DNA from: Alteromonadaceae bacterium 2753L.S.0a.02
GTDB lineage: Bacteria; Pseudomonadota; Gammaproteobacteria; Pseudomonadales; Cellvibrionaceae
Reading direction: 5' to 3'
Assembly (NCBI GenBank): GCA_007827375.1
Contig: VISH01000002.1
Location: forward strand, 2,691,001 to 2,755,000
DNA: 64,000 nt
The position numbers were made by a program, and so were the translations under genes. Of the stretch, positions 17,161 through 26,120 are shown one piece after another. Positions within the stretch are counted from its first letter, which is position 1. The number at the start of each line of letters is the position of its first letter. Under the pieces are notes generated by a model. The model was not told the origin of the DNA, searched no databases, and saw only the letters and a program-made list of their open reading frames with translations.

Positions 17161-18993
17161 TTATTCCACTGTAACGCTCTTCGCTAAATTTCGCGGCTGA
17201 TCCACATCGGTACCTTTGATTATTGCCACGTAATAAGAAAGTAGCTGTAAAGGCAAGGTATATACCACGGGCGCCAGCCAGTGTTCAACATGCGGTACAT
17301 TAATTACCCGCATAGTCTCGTCGCTGGAAAAATTTGCATTCACATCGGCAAAAACATAGAGAATTCCACCTCGTGTGCGAACTTCTTCGACGTTTGATTT
17401 TAATTTTTCCAATAAATCATTATTCGGAGCCACCACAATAATGGGCATTTCTGCATCAATCAACGCCAGCGGGCCGTGTTTTAGTTCACCGGCGGCATAA
17501 GCTTCTGCGTGAATGTAAGAAATTTCCTTTAGCTTGAGCGCGCCTTCCATTGCGATAGGATATTGGTCACCCCGCCCTAAAAACAAGGCATGATTTTTAT
17601 CGGCAAATTCTTCGGCAAGTGTTTCTATTTGCTCAGCAAGTTCCAAACTTTCTTCGAGTTTGTGAGGCAATTGCTTCAGTGTTTTGGCCATATGTTGCTG
17701 TTCTCTCAACGAAAGTCCCTTGTATTTACCTATGGCCATCACCAACATCGCCAGGCCAACCAGTTGCGTACTAAACGCTTTGGTGGAGGCAACGCCAATC
17801 TCAGCGCCAGCACGGGTCATAAAAGCCAAATCACTTTCACGTACCAACGAGGAACCAGCGACATTGCATATCGTAAGCCCCCCCAAATACCCTTGCTGTT
17901 TTGCGAGTCGCAGTGCAGCCAAGGTATCCGCAGTTTCGCCCGATTGAGAAATGGTTACTAACAAGCTATTTGGGTGCACATAGGATTTGCGATAACGAAA
18001 CTCCGAGGCGATTTCAACATTACAACTTACACCGGTAAAATGCTCCAACCAGTAACGCGCCACCATTCCTGAGTGGTAACTGGTGCCGCAGGCAACAATT
18101 TGCACATGTTCAACCTGTTTAAAAATTTCACTTGCACCATTTCCAAACGTTTCGTCCAGTACACCATCGTCTGCAATACGCCCTTCCAGAGTTTTGCTAA
18201 CACAACTGGGTTGCTCGTAAATTTCTTTGAGCATGTAGTGGCGATACTGGCCTTTATCTCCCGCGTCGTAACTGACGTTGGATTCATGATCATCGCGCTC
18301 AACCCGCGCACCTGTTTTATCGTAAATACTTATGGTTTTTCGGGTAATTTCGGCAACATCACCTTCCTCCAAAAATATAAAGCGCCGCGTCACCGGCAAT
18401 AACGCCAATTGGTCGGAGGCAACAAAATTTTCGCCAATCCCCAGACCGATAACAAGCGGGCTGCCGGAACGGGCCACCACAATGCGACTGTTGTCGGCGC
18501 GATCGATAAAAACTGTTCCGTAGGCACCCTCCACTTGAGCCATGCCGGTTTGCACTGCTTCAAGAAGGCTCATGCGGTTTTTTAACTGCTCTTCAACCAG
18601 ATGGGCGAGCACTTCACTGTCGGTGTCAGACTCGAAGATATAACCCAGGCTTTTTAAGTGTTCCCGCAAGGGTGCGTGATTTTCAATAATGCCATTGTGA
18701 ACCACGGCAACGCGTTCCTGCGAAATATGTGGGTGAGCGTTGCTCTCGCTTGGCTCACCATGTGTTGCCCAACGGGTATGAGCAATACCGGTTCCGCCAG
18801 CGGGAAAATCCGCTTCGAGTGCATCTTGCAACGATTTCACCTTGCCAAGGCGACGTATTCTTTTTAACTCACCTGTACCAGAAGCAATCGCAATTCCTGC
18901 GGAATCGTAACCCCGGTATTCGAGGCGACGTAAACCTTCAATCAATATTTCCGCGACGTCGCGTTGTGCAACTGCACCCACTATTCCACACAT
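17161..18993 (-). CDS. glmS: Glutamine--fructose-6-phosphate aminotransferase (isomerizing)
   Basis: Makes glucosamine-6-phosphate from fructose-6-phosphate and glutamine, the first step to UDP-GlcNAc for peptidoglycan and LPS. It starts with the Ntn-hydrolase MCGIVGAVA (Cys after Met is the catalytic nucleophile). The glutaminase domain covers residues 1 to about 220 (HTRWATHGEPS). Two SIS sugar-isomerase domains follow (about 285-420, CGTSYHSG and SQSGETADT; about 455-595, LGRGDQYPIAMEGALKLKEISYIHAEA). The C-terminus LAKSVTVE is canonical. The 610 residues match the family. It appears to be monocistronic in this window. Confidence 0.98.
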   Translation of the reverse strand: MCGIVGAVAQRDVAEILIEGLRRLEYRGYDSAGIAIASGTGELKRIRRLGKVKSLQDALEADFPAGGTGIAHTRWATHGEPSESNAHPHISQERVAVVHNGIIENHAPLREHLKSLGYIFESDTDSEVLAHLVEEQLKNRMSLLEAVQTGMAQVEGAYGTVFIDRADNSRIVVARSGSPLVIGLGIGENFVASDQLALLPVTRRFIFLEEGDVAEITRKTISIYDKTGARVERDDHESNVSYDAGDKGQYRHYMLKEIYEQPSCVSKTLEGRIADDGVLDETFGNGASEIFKQVEHVQIVACGTSYHSGMVARYWLEHFTGVSCNVEIASEFRYRKSYVHPNSLLVTISQSGETADTLAALRLAKQQGYLGGLTICNVAGSSLVRESDLAFMTRAGAEIGVASTKAFSTQLVGLAMLVMAIGKYKGLSLREQQHMAKTLKQLPHKLEESLELAEQIETLAEEFADKNHALFLGRGDQYPIAMEGALKLKEISYIHAEAYAAGELKHGPLALIDAEMPIIVVAPNNDLLEKLKSNVEEVRTRGGILYVFADVNANFSSDETMRVINVPHVEHWLAPVVYTLPLQLLSYYVAIIKGTDVDQPRNLAKSVTVE

Positions 18994-19421
18994 ACAGTTT
19001 CTCCTAATAAAACGCTAAACATCATTAGAAATAGCCCAGCGTAAAATACAAGCCTGAACATAGCCGAAGCCGTGCGCGCTTGTTTGTTTGATTCTTTTCA
19101 GCAACTGTTAATCTAAAGGTTACAAGTCCAACCCAATATGTAACCCGAGATACGTTAAATGACATTATTTTTGACAATAGACTGCCGCGCATTTATTCCA
19201 TACCCTTATGACTTTTGTCATAAAGTTGGAAATAATGCTCTATAAGTCTATGGTTTAATATTCAGATTCTAAGCGTACGCCCCAGAAGGAAACTTAGCTT
19301 GCGATCCCATGCTAAAGATTGATATGAATATCAACGGTTAATCCTGCACATAAAGCCGCCGAGTTAAGGTGAATCCCAAATTGCTCTCGACAGAAAAAAA
19401 CAAACATCGTTATATCGACAA
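18994..19421. other. Intergenic region between glmS and the MFS gene
   Basis: 428 bases with no supported gene; a 116-codon frame at 19312-19662 is a shadow of the MFS gene. The region should carry the glmS promoter and contains one perfect dyad (19206-19223). Confidence 0.5.
19206..19223. promoter_or_regulatory. Perfect 18-bp operator-like dyad upstream of glmS
   Basis: TTATGAC-TTTT-GTCATAA, 7-bp perfect arms with a 4-base centre, 213 bases upstream of the glmS start. The size and symmetry suit a homodimeric repressor or activator. The protein is not identifiable and the hairpin lacks a T-run. Confidence 0.4.
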
Positions 19422-20609
19422 TTAATTGCTCTGCTGCGCCAAACCTCGAAGTTCGACACTCTGGCGATAGAAAACCAACAACAGCAAGGCCATACCAATA
19501 ACGATTCCTGCGATAGCACTGCCTATTCCAACACGTAAATCGCCAGAATAGCTGGAAACATAACCCACCACGGGAGTGAGTATTACTGCGCCTACATTGT
19601 AGGCATTTACAAAAAGTGCTGTTTTTATAGAAGCCCCACCGCCTTTGATATCCTGCATCCAAACGAGCCCAATAGCGACCATAACAGCGATGAATGCGCC
19701 ATTCAGTATTTGTGATGCAATTACGCCGTTAGCGCTGTCAACATTGACCAGGAAGGTAAAATAAAACAAACCCGCAATACAGCCGCCGAGCATGGTTTTG
19801 CTTGGGGTCAAGCCACTATATTTTGCGAGCACAGCGATGACCGAAATCTCGACGAAGGCACACAGACCTAATGCGATACCGGTAACCGAGGCATTAACTC
19901 CCAAGGTATCTTTCACTAACAACGGGAGAAAAGAACTGGTTACGCTCATACTGCCATGCAGAAAAATTAGTGCGCAGAAAGCGATCAACACATCGAGGTT
20001 TATGTATTTATCGGATGACTTTCCAGACGTGTGACTCTCTATCACAATAGTTTTCGCGAGTACTTTAAACACACTGATAATGCCCACCGTAGCAAGTACA
20101 CCGGCGATAATCGCAATAAATACTGAATTGTATCCGAAGTATTGGGTTAATGTTGTACCTATAGGCGGGCCAATAACAAAAGCAAATGAAAATACGCCAC
20201 GAATAATGATAGTTTGCTGCTTATTTAAATAATCACCCGTGAGACTAAACAGCAGCGACGTTATACAAATGAGCGGCGGCATTCCAAAAATTACAGAAAA
20301 TATTTTTAGCGAAGCGGGCGAAGCAACAAGAAACAGCAAACAAAAACCGAGGCTCCAGGCGCATAACAATAATATTAAAGACGATATTTTCCGGGTTTTA
20401 TCGGCAAAGTAGGATACAAGCAACGAGAGCAGAAATGCCGCACCGTAATAGGATGTAAGGTAGTAAGAACCGAGACTGCTGTTAGGCTCGGTTAAGCTGG
20501 TTAAAAGAAGCAGCAAATTGATAATCAGAATCGCCTGCAGAATACCGGAAATAAAAACTGCAATTCCTAGCGTAATGGCTATGTTCTTTGTTCCAGCTTT
20601 ACCCAACAT
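19422..20609 (-). CDS. MFS transporter, probable exporter of the HypEF operon
   Basis: Twelve-helix major-facilitator protein, about 395 residues from the ATG at 20609. That start is chosen because AGAGAG sits just upstream, and an earlier ATG (20645) adds a charged, unlikely leader. It has the drug/metabolite efflux layout, with a cytoplasmic motif ADKTRKISS after helix 2. It is the last gene of a six-gene minus-strand operon, 39 bases after the glycosyltransferase, so export (or uptake) of the operon's product is a reasonable inference. No substrate motif is visible. Confidence 0.85.
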   Translation of the reverse strand: MLGKAGTKNIAITLGIAVFISGILQAILIINLLLLLTSLTEPNSSLGSYYLTSYYGAAFLLSLLVSYFADKTRKISSLILLLCAWSLGFCLLFLVASPASLKIFSVIFGMPPLICITSLLFSLTGDYLNKQQTIIIRGVFSFAFVIGPPIGTTLTQYFGYNSVFIAIIAGVLATVGIISVFKVLAKTIVIESHTSGKSSDKYINLDVLIAFCALIFLHGSMSVTSSFLPLLVKDTLGVNASVTGIALGLCAFVEISVIAVLAKYSGLTPSKTMLGGCIAGLFYFTFLVNVDSANGVIASQILNGAFIAVMVAIGLVWMQDIKGGGASIKTALFVNAYNVGAVILTPVVGYVSSYSGDLRVGIGSAIAGIVIGMALLLLVFYRQSVELRGLAQQSN

Positions 20610-20648
20610 GCAGTCTCTCTTTTTAAATATTGTGGTAACAATCAATCA

Positions 20649-22040
20649 TCAAGCGCTTTTTTGTATCTCATACAGCACTGCGTTATCAGCTCTTGAGACC
20701 GCCTCTGGAAATCCACCGTGCTTTTGGAAGCTGTCTTTTAATTCATCATTTGTCCAATAGCGCCAACCTAAGAACAATGATGTTTCCACACCTTCAAGAC
20801 GGCTTTTTTCAGCACGCTTTTGCTCACTACAGCACACCACAAATACACGCTCTGAAATCCGCAACGCTTCTTCAAGAATAATGTCGCGCAACGCGGGGGG
20901 CATATAGCCAACTACATCAAATAAAATCAGGGAATTAAAATGGCTATCACCGTATTGTGTTGCTATACACAGTGAGTGCTGTACAGCCACCTCACTAAGC
21001 AGTTGTTGCACATTTAAGGTGTCCGATTTCCGGTGAAGCATTATATGTGATGTTTTTGGGAGCTGCAAAAGCATAGAAACATCCGACGATCCCATTATTA
21101 GATGCGTATTACCGTCATTTTGAATGTTCTGAATCGCGTTTTGAATTTCAACGGGTACCGGTGTTCTCATTCCTTTAATAACCAGACTTTCCAAGCGCAG
21201 CATAAAGTGGTTGGCGTGATAACCATCAAGGAGAGATAATATGCCAGTTTCCAATTTTTGATGCTTTTTATGAAACTTCGGCGTTTGAGGTTTGGCACCA
21301 GGCTCCAACGGTGCGTGGGGCCAATGAACGGTCGTTATGCTGTTACCTACCGTACGAAAAGTACAACCCGCTTCGTGTAAACGAAACCCAAAATCAATAT
21401 CCTCGCCACCCCATCCAATAAAAGATTCATCAAAGCCTTCGATTTGCAAAATCTTCTGACGTGGCGCAGCTAATGCGCAAGTCCACGAAAGTGCCCAAGG
21501 GGCCGGTAATAAGGTCAAATCATTATTGACCAACTCGTAGATTTCCTCACGTTCATCGCACCAAATGGGAAATTTCTGGAGCTCGGCAATTGCCTGCTGT
21601 AATGTAGAAGGCCCTGCCTGTTCCAGCAGCCCCATAGCTTCGTGTTGCGGACTCGCAAACAACCCAATAACGTGATGAATCAACACATCGTTCGGGTAAG
21701 CGTCACAAAAAGCGATTTGTTTCTGAACGAAATCAGGTGTAACAATCACGCCCGAATCCATAAACATGATGTGGTCGCCAGTGCACTTACTGATACCCAG
21801 GTTGCGAGCTGCCGCACGGCAGGAGGTATTATCTCGCGGTTTAAAGTTATAACTAAAATTCTGAAAATTTCCCGCGTATTTGTCGGCAACGTTACCCGTA
21901 TCATCCGATGAACCATCATCTACGACGACAACTTCAAATAAATCGTGAAAATCGTTATTTTGTGCAGACAAATAGTTTAATGAGCGCTCAAGATAATCGC
22001 CCATATTGTAAGTTGGAATTACAATGGATAACTTAATCAT
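20649..22040 (-). CDS. Family 2 glycosyltransferase with C-terminal methyltransferase-like domain
   Basis: Residues 1 to about 250 are a GT-A glycosyltransferase: LSIVIPTYNMGDYLERSL, VVVVDDGSSDDT, the DxD-like FMDSG, and the galactosyltransferase-type FDESFIGWGGEDIDFGFRLHEAG. Residues about 305-463 look like a Rossmann methyltransferase fold (LILFDVVGYMPPALRDIILEEALRISERVFVVC, RYWTNDELKDSFQKHGGF), but the glycine-rich SAM-binding loop is replaced by HLIMGSSDVS, so methyl transfer is doubtful. The first four bases overlap the HAD gene (ATGA), indicating translational coupling. It probably transfers a sugar to the product of the HypEF operon, or onto a carrier; the acceptor is unknown. Confidence 0.8.
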   Translation of the reverse strand: MIKLSIVIPTYNMGDYLERSLNYLSAQNNDFHDLFEVVVVDDGSSDDTGNVADKYAGNFQNFSYNFKPRDNTSCRAAARNLGISKCTGDHIMFMDSGVIVTPDFVQKQIAFCDAYPNDVLIHHVIGLFASPQHEAMGLLEQAGPSTLQQAIAELQKFPIWCDEREEIYELVNNDLTLLPAPWALSWTCALAAPRQKILQIEGFDESFIGWGGEDIDFGFRLHEAGCTFRTVGNSITTVHWPHAPLEPGAKPQTPKFHKKHQKLETGILSLLDGYHANHFMLRLESLVIKGMRTPVPVEIQNAIQNIQNDGNTHLIMGSSDVSMLLQLPKTSHIMLHRKSDTLNVQQLLSEVAVQHSLCIATQYGDSHFNSLILFDVVGYMPPALRDIILEEALRISERVFVVCCSEQKRAEKSRLEGVETSLFLGWRYWTNDELKDSFQKHGGFPEAVSRADNAVLYEIQKSA

Positions 22041-22756
22041 TCTAGCTCCGCAGTTATGGATTCTTTCAGCACTAACATTTTTCTATCTGGAAATACCAGG
22101 CTCGCAACACTGGCTTCCGTGTCCGCTTGAAGTGACACGTGGCTAAAATCCGAAACCACAAAATCAGCGCCACTGGTTACCAGACTACTATCGCCAATAC
22201 CGACACAGTAAGCACCGGCCGAGACTGCCGATTTCACGCCGCTGTGTGCATCTTCGAATACAATCATGTCACTGGCGGGTACACCTAAACGTTCAGCGGC
22301 GAGCAGGTAAGGGTCTGGGTGAGGTTTACCCCTGGCAACATCGTCACGCTGCACGATGACGGGAAAATAGGAATGCGCCTGCAACACGTCGAGCGCCGTA
22401 TCGATTTTTTCCTGCCAGGCACTGGTTACCAGTGCCAGTGTAATCTCCGCATCGTATAGCGCGTGAACCAAAGCTTTAACGCCCGGAATCGCGTCGTAGT
22501 CGGCAGTAGTTTCATAGTCGATTACATAAGCTTGTATTTCTTGTTGCGCTGATAAAGGGAGATCTGAAAATAGGGCCTTAATGGTATGGGGCCCCGGTTG
22601 ACCGTGGATATGGTTACGAATATCGTCTTCGCTTACTTCTCTGTTGTACAACTTTGCCGCTGCTTTCCATCCCCGCTCAATAACAGCCGCAGAATCAATG
22701 AGTACGCCGTCCATATCAAAAACAACGGCGCTCGCAGTTGTGTTTTTATTCGTCAT
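22037..22756 (-). CDS. HAD phosphatase/phosphomutase (beta-phosphoglucomutase-like)
   Basis: Haloacid-dehalogenase family enzyme of subclass IA. Motif I is FDMDGVLIDS (nucleophile and acid Asp both present), motif II is the Ser in LVTSAW, the lysine is in GKPHPDPYLLAAERLGV, and motif IV is VFEDAHSGVKSA. The cap domain covers about residues 20-90. The combination resembles sugar-phosphate phosphatases and beta-phosphoglucomutases. It lies between hypF and the glycosyltransferase in the same operon, with an ATGA overlap to the latter, which suggests a sugar-phosphate step in the pathway. Confidence 0.88.
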   Translation of the reverse strand: MTNKNTTASAVVFDMDGVLIDSAAVIERGWKAAAKLYNREVSEDDIRNHIHGQPGPHTIKALFSDLPLSAQQEIQAYVIDYETTADYDAIPGVKALVHALYDAEITLALVTSAWQEKIDTALDVLQAHSYFPVIVQRDDVARGKPHPDPYLLAAERLGVPASDMIVFEDAHSGVKSAVSAGAYCVGIGDSSLVTSGADFVVSDFSHVSLQADTEASVASLVFPDRKMLVLKESITAELE

Positions 22757-22798
22757 AAATTTACCATCCTTTATTTAATCTGCATGACCCGCGACTAT

Positions 22799-25129
22799 TT
22801 ATTCTGCGTGAGCCGCGACAACCACCTGCCCCAACGAAATACCGCCATCATTAGATGGAATAACGCGATGTATATAGGGTTTGAGACCCAGAGATTTTAA
22901 GTGGGTGTAAGCATTTTTTAATAAAAAGCTATTACAAAACACACCACCGCTTAATACGATATTTTCGCAAGAGTTTGCATTCGCCAATTTAATACACATA
23001 GCGCCAATCAAATCTACGACAGTCGAGTGGAAACGGCGACTCAGTAGGGCGAGATCTGCTTTTGGGTTCTGCAGTAGGCCTACCAACTGTTTAACGAGTG
23101 GCTGGTAGTTTATTTCGAAAATGCCGTTGTTTTCTTCAATCGCATAATCCAGAGGTTCAGTGGTGTAGTAGTTACGCTGCAACAAAGCCTCTAACTCAAT
23201 CGGAGCCTGAGCCTCATATTCAACCTTCTCGCAAACACCCATAAGCGCCGAAATGCCATCAAAAAAACGCCCCATACTGGTTGTGGGAATTGCATTAATT
23301 TTACCAAGCGCCATTTTTATGAAAACTTCGCGCCTTTCAGTTGCGAGATTTTTAAGAGAAGGTAACTCCACATAAAAAGCCTCGTTACCGAAGGTCTCAC
23401 AAAGCAAAGACACTGCTACCCGAATAGGATCTTTTACCGCGCTGTCGCCACCCAATAAATAGAGCGGTTTTAAGTGCCCTACCCGCGTGAATTGGCGGCT
23501 ATCACCAACGAGAAATTCTCCTCCCCAAATTGTTCCATCGAGGCCATAACCGGTACCATCGAATATAACTCCCAAGGTTTTTCCTGAGAGACCGTTTTCG
23601 GCCATGCACGAAACCATATGGGCGTGATGGTGCTGAACCTGAACAACGTGCTTCTCACTGTTCTGCAATGCAGCTCGAGTGGAACGGAAATTGGGGTGCA
23701 GATCGCATGCGATTCTTTCCGGTTCGACAGACAACAATTTCTCCAGATGTTGCACGCCGTCGTGATGCGATTGAAACGTGGTATCGTTTTTCAAATCGCC
23801 CACATGCTGACTCATAAACACCTGGTTGGCCTTGCCAACACTGATCGTGGTTTTCAGTTCCGCACCAAGCGCTAAGGTCGGGTCGATGGAATACGGCAAA
23901 TGAATGGGAAAAGGTGCATAACCCCGTGAACGCCGTAAAAAGCTGTAAATCGGTTTTTCCGTATCGCCGAGATCAATAACGCGAATCACCGAATCATCTA
24001 CCCGTGTCTGAATATCTCGATCGTTAAATAGGAAGTAATCTGCGATATTATTTAATTGCTCGAGAGCAACACGATTCTCATAGGCAATGGGATGACCAGA
24101 TGCATTACCGCTGGTCATTACCAACATGGGTAGTTTTGGATCACTCAACAACAGGTAATGTAAAGGCGCAGAAGGCAACATCACACCCAAATCGGGATTT
24201 CGCGGCGCCACAGCCTCCAATTCTGCTCTGGAGCGGCGCTTTAATAGCACAATTGGTCGTTGCATACTTTCGAGAAGCGCTTGCTCCTCCGGTGTAATAA
24301 AAGCCCACTCAGAAGCCGCATCACAATCGGCCAGCATTACCGCAAAGGGTTTGGAATCGCGTTTTTTTCGCTTTCTGAGTTTATTGACAGCTTCGGTGTT
24401 TGTAGCATCAACAGCCAAATGAAAACCACCGACACTTTTAATGGCACAAACAGCGCCTTCTTTTAAACGTTCAATCGTATAACGAATAACGTCGTCTGTT
24501 TTAATCTGGGTTCCGTCGCGATCGGTCAACTCGAGGCTGGGCCCACAACTTGGGCAAGCGTTGGGTTGCGCATGATAGCGGCGATCGTCAATGTCATCGT
24601 ACTCAGACTGGCATTTTTCGCACATGTGAAACGACCGCATGGTTGTCTGAGGTCTGTCATAGGGCATGCCCTGAATTAAAGAATATCTGGGGCCGCAATT
24701 GGTGCAATTAATAAAAGCGTATTGATACCGAAAATTATGAGGGTCACGGAGTTCACCGAGGCAATCTTCACACACGCCTGTATCCGGAGGAATAATGGTA
24801 TCAGTGCGATTCATATCGACACTTTTACGAATTTCAAAGCCCTCATAAAGCGGTGGCACCTCAGTCGCGCTCACCTGTTTAACGTCAACGATATGGGCCA
24901 GAGGTGGCGGCTGCGATACCAGTTCATCGATAAACAAATCTAGAACGCTGTCTTCAGCCTGTACCTCAAGAAGTACACCCTCAGAGTCGTTTAACACCCA
25001 GCCGTGGGCATTGTATTTTCGGGCCAGGCGGTTGACAAAAGGTCGAAAGCCAACACCTTGAACGATACCGCAAATGCGGTATCGTCGTGTTTGGGTGGCT
25101 TTAACAGAGTCTGGGTAGTTCAGCTCCAT
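22799..25129 (-). CDS. hypF: HypF-type carbamoyltransferase
   Basis: HypF uses carbamoyl phosphate and ATP to carbamoylate the C-terminal Cys of HypE, the origin of the cyanide ligands of NiFe hydrogenase. All domains are present: acylphosphatase (about residues 8-95, GIVQGVGFRPFVNR), paired zinc fingers (CEDCLGE, CTNCGPRYS, CEKCQSEY, CPSCGP), a YrdC-like domain (about 195-380, AIKSVGGFHLAVDA) and a Kae1-like domain (HHHAHMVSCMAE, FDGTGYGLDGTIWGGEF, LSGGVFCNSFL). The ATG at 25129 is chosen because GGAGGAG lies five bases before it; it overlaps hypE by 29 bases. There is no hydrogenase or hypABCD in the window, so here the pair may serve another pathway. Confidence 0.95.
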   Translation of the reverse strand: MELNYPDSVKATQTRRYRICGIVQGVGFRPFVNRLARKYNAHGWVLNDSEGVLLEVQAEDSVLDLFIDELVSQPPPLAHIVDVKQVSATEVPPLYEGFEIRKSVDMNRTDTIIPPDTGVCEDCLGELRDPHNFRYQYAFINCTNCGPRYSLIQGMPYDRPQTTMRSFHMCEKCQSEYDDIDDRRYHAQPNACPSCGPSLELTDRDGTQIKTDDVIRYTIERLKEGAVCAIKSVGGFHLAVDATNTEAVNKLRKRKKRDSKPFAVMLADCDAASEWAFITPEEQALLESMQRPIVLLKRRSRAELEAVAPRNPDLGVMLPSAPLHYLLLSDPKLPMLVMTSGNASGHPIAYENRVALEQLNNIADYFLFNDRDIQTRVDDSVIRVIDLGDTEKPIYSFLRRSRGYAPFPIHLPYSIDPTLALGAELKTTISVGKANQVFMSQHVGDLKNDTTFQSHHDGVQHLEKLLSVEPERIACDLHPNFRSTRAALQNSEKHVVQVQHHHAHMVSCMAENGLSGKTLGVIFDGTGYGLDGTIWGGEFLVGDSRQFTRVGHLKPLYLLGGDSAVKDPIRVAVSLLCETFGNEAFYVELPSLKNLATERREVFIKMALGKINAIPTTSMGRFFDGISALMGVCEKVEYEAQAPIELEALLQRNYYTTEPLDYAIEENNGIFEINYQPLVKQLVGLLQNPKADLALLSRRFHSTVVDLIGAMCIKLANANSCENIVLSGGVFCNSFLLKNAYTHLKSLGLKPYIHRVIPSNDGGISLGQVVVAAHAE

Positions 25130-26120
25130 GAAGCTCCTCCACAATTTGTTCGCTGCCGTCGGAAGACACCATCACCACTTGAGGCTTAACAGCATCGACA
25201 ACTTCACCGATTATCGCGGCTTTCTCGCCCAGCGGGTCTTTCTGAAGAAGTGCTAATACTTCATCTGCAACGTCGGCGTCAACGAACAAACATAAACAAC
25301 CTTCGTTCGCCAGATTAATAACGTTAATGCCCAACATGTCCGCGGCCATATCCGCTTCGGCTTGTATGGGCAGGTTTTCCTGGTAAAAACGTATTTTTCC
25401 ATGAACCGCACTGGCGTGCTCGTGGAGTACTGCACTTAAGCCACCGCGTGTTACATCGCGCATTGAGGCAATTTTGTCTCCTGGAATTTTTTCAAATAAG
25501 CTATTAATCATGTGATTAAGTGGCGCACAGTCACTCAGCACATTGCGCTCAAAACCAAGACCCTCACGCATGGAAAGCAGATGAATAGAATGATTACCAA
25601 TGTAACCGCTCAAAATTATTTTTTGCCCTGGGCGGACATTCTGGATGGACACGGGCGGCCTTTCGAAAACACCCACGCCCGCAGTGTTTATGAAGAGAAT
25701 ATCAGCCTCACCCTTGCCAACCACTTTTGTATCGCCGGCAACGATTTTTATATTGGCTTGTCGAGCAGTGTCACGAATAGATTTGATAACCGTTAACAAA
25801 TCATTAATTGGCATACCGTCTTCAATAATCAGACTTAAAGTGAGATAAAGCGGACGGGCGCCACTTACGGCAAGGTCATTTACCGTACCGCAAACCGCGA
25901 TTTTACCGATATCACCATTACCAAAGATTAAGGGTGTAACCACGAAGGAGTCGGTGGTAAAAGCAATTGTATTACGTGACAATTCCAATACAGCGCTATC
26001 TTCCATAGCCCCCAGGTAGGTATCGTCCAAGGTTTTGGCAATAAGCTCGACGAGTTCACGGCTCAGCTTCGCTCCGGTACCATGGTCTAATACAACAGTT
26101 TCTTGTGTTATCTGGCTCAT
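25101..26120 (-). CDS. hypE: HypE-type carbamoyl dehydratase
   Basis: HypE dehydrates the thiocarbamate on its own C-terminal cysteine to a protein thiocyanate. This copy keeps that cysteine: the protein ends PRLC, matching the usual PRIC. The PurM-like fold signatures are present: LDHGTGAKLSRELV, MEDSAV, FTTDSFVVTPLIFGNGDIGKIAV, GTVNDLAVSGA and AGDTKVVGKGEADILFINTAG. The length of 339 residues is normal. Its start overlaps the isochorismatase-like gene by four bases and its end overlaps hypF by 29. The chemistry therefore looks intact, but the usual acceptors HypC and HypD are not nearby. The CN group may go to a small molecule; this is inference. Confidence 0.95.
   Translation of the reverse strand: MSQITQETVVLDHGTGAKLSRELVELIAKTLDDTYLGAMEDSAVLELSRNTIAFTTDSFVVTPLIFGNGDIGKIAVCGTVNDLAVSGARPLYLTLSLIIEDGMPINDLLTVIKSIRDTARQANIKIVAGDTKVVGKGEADILFINTAGVGVFERPPVSIQNVRPGQKIILSGYIGNHSIHLLSMREGLGFERNVLSDCAPLNHMINSLFEKIPGDKIASMRDVTRGGLSAVLHEHASAVHGKIRFYQENLPIQAEADMAADMLGINVINLANEGCLCLFVDADVADEVLALLQKDPLGEKAAIIGEVVDAVKPQVVMVSSDGSEQIVEELHGAELPRLC

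Noticed and set aside
22799..26120. Hydrogenase maturation locus
   Set aside because: Only hypE and hypF are present; no hypA-D, structural hydrogenase genes or endopeptidase in the window.
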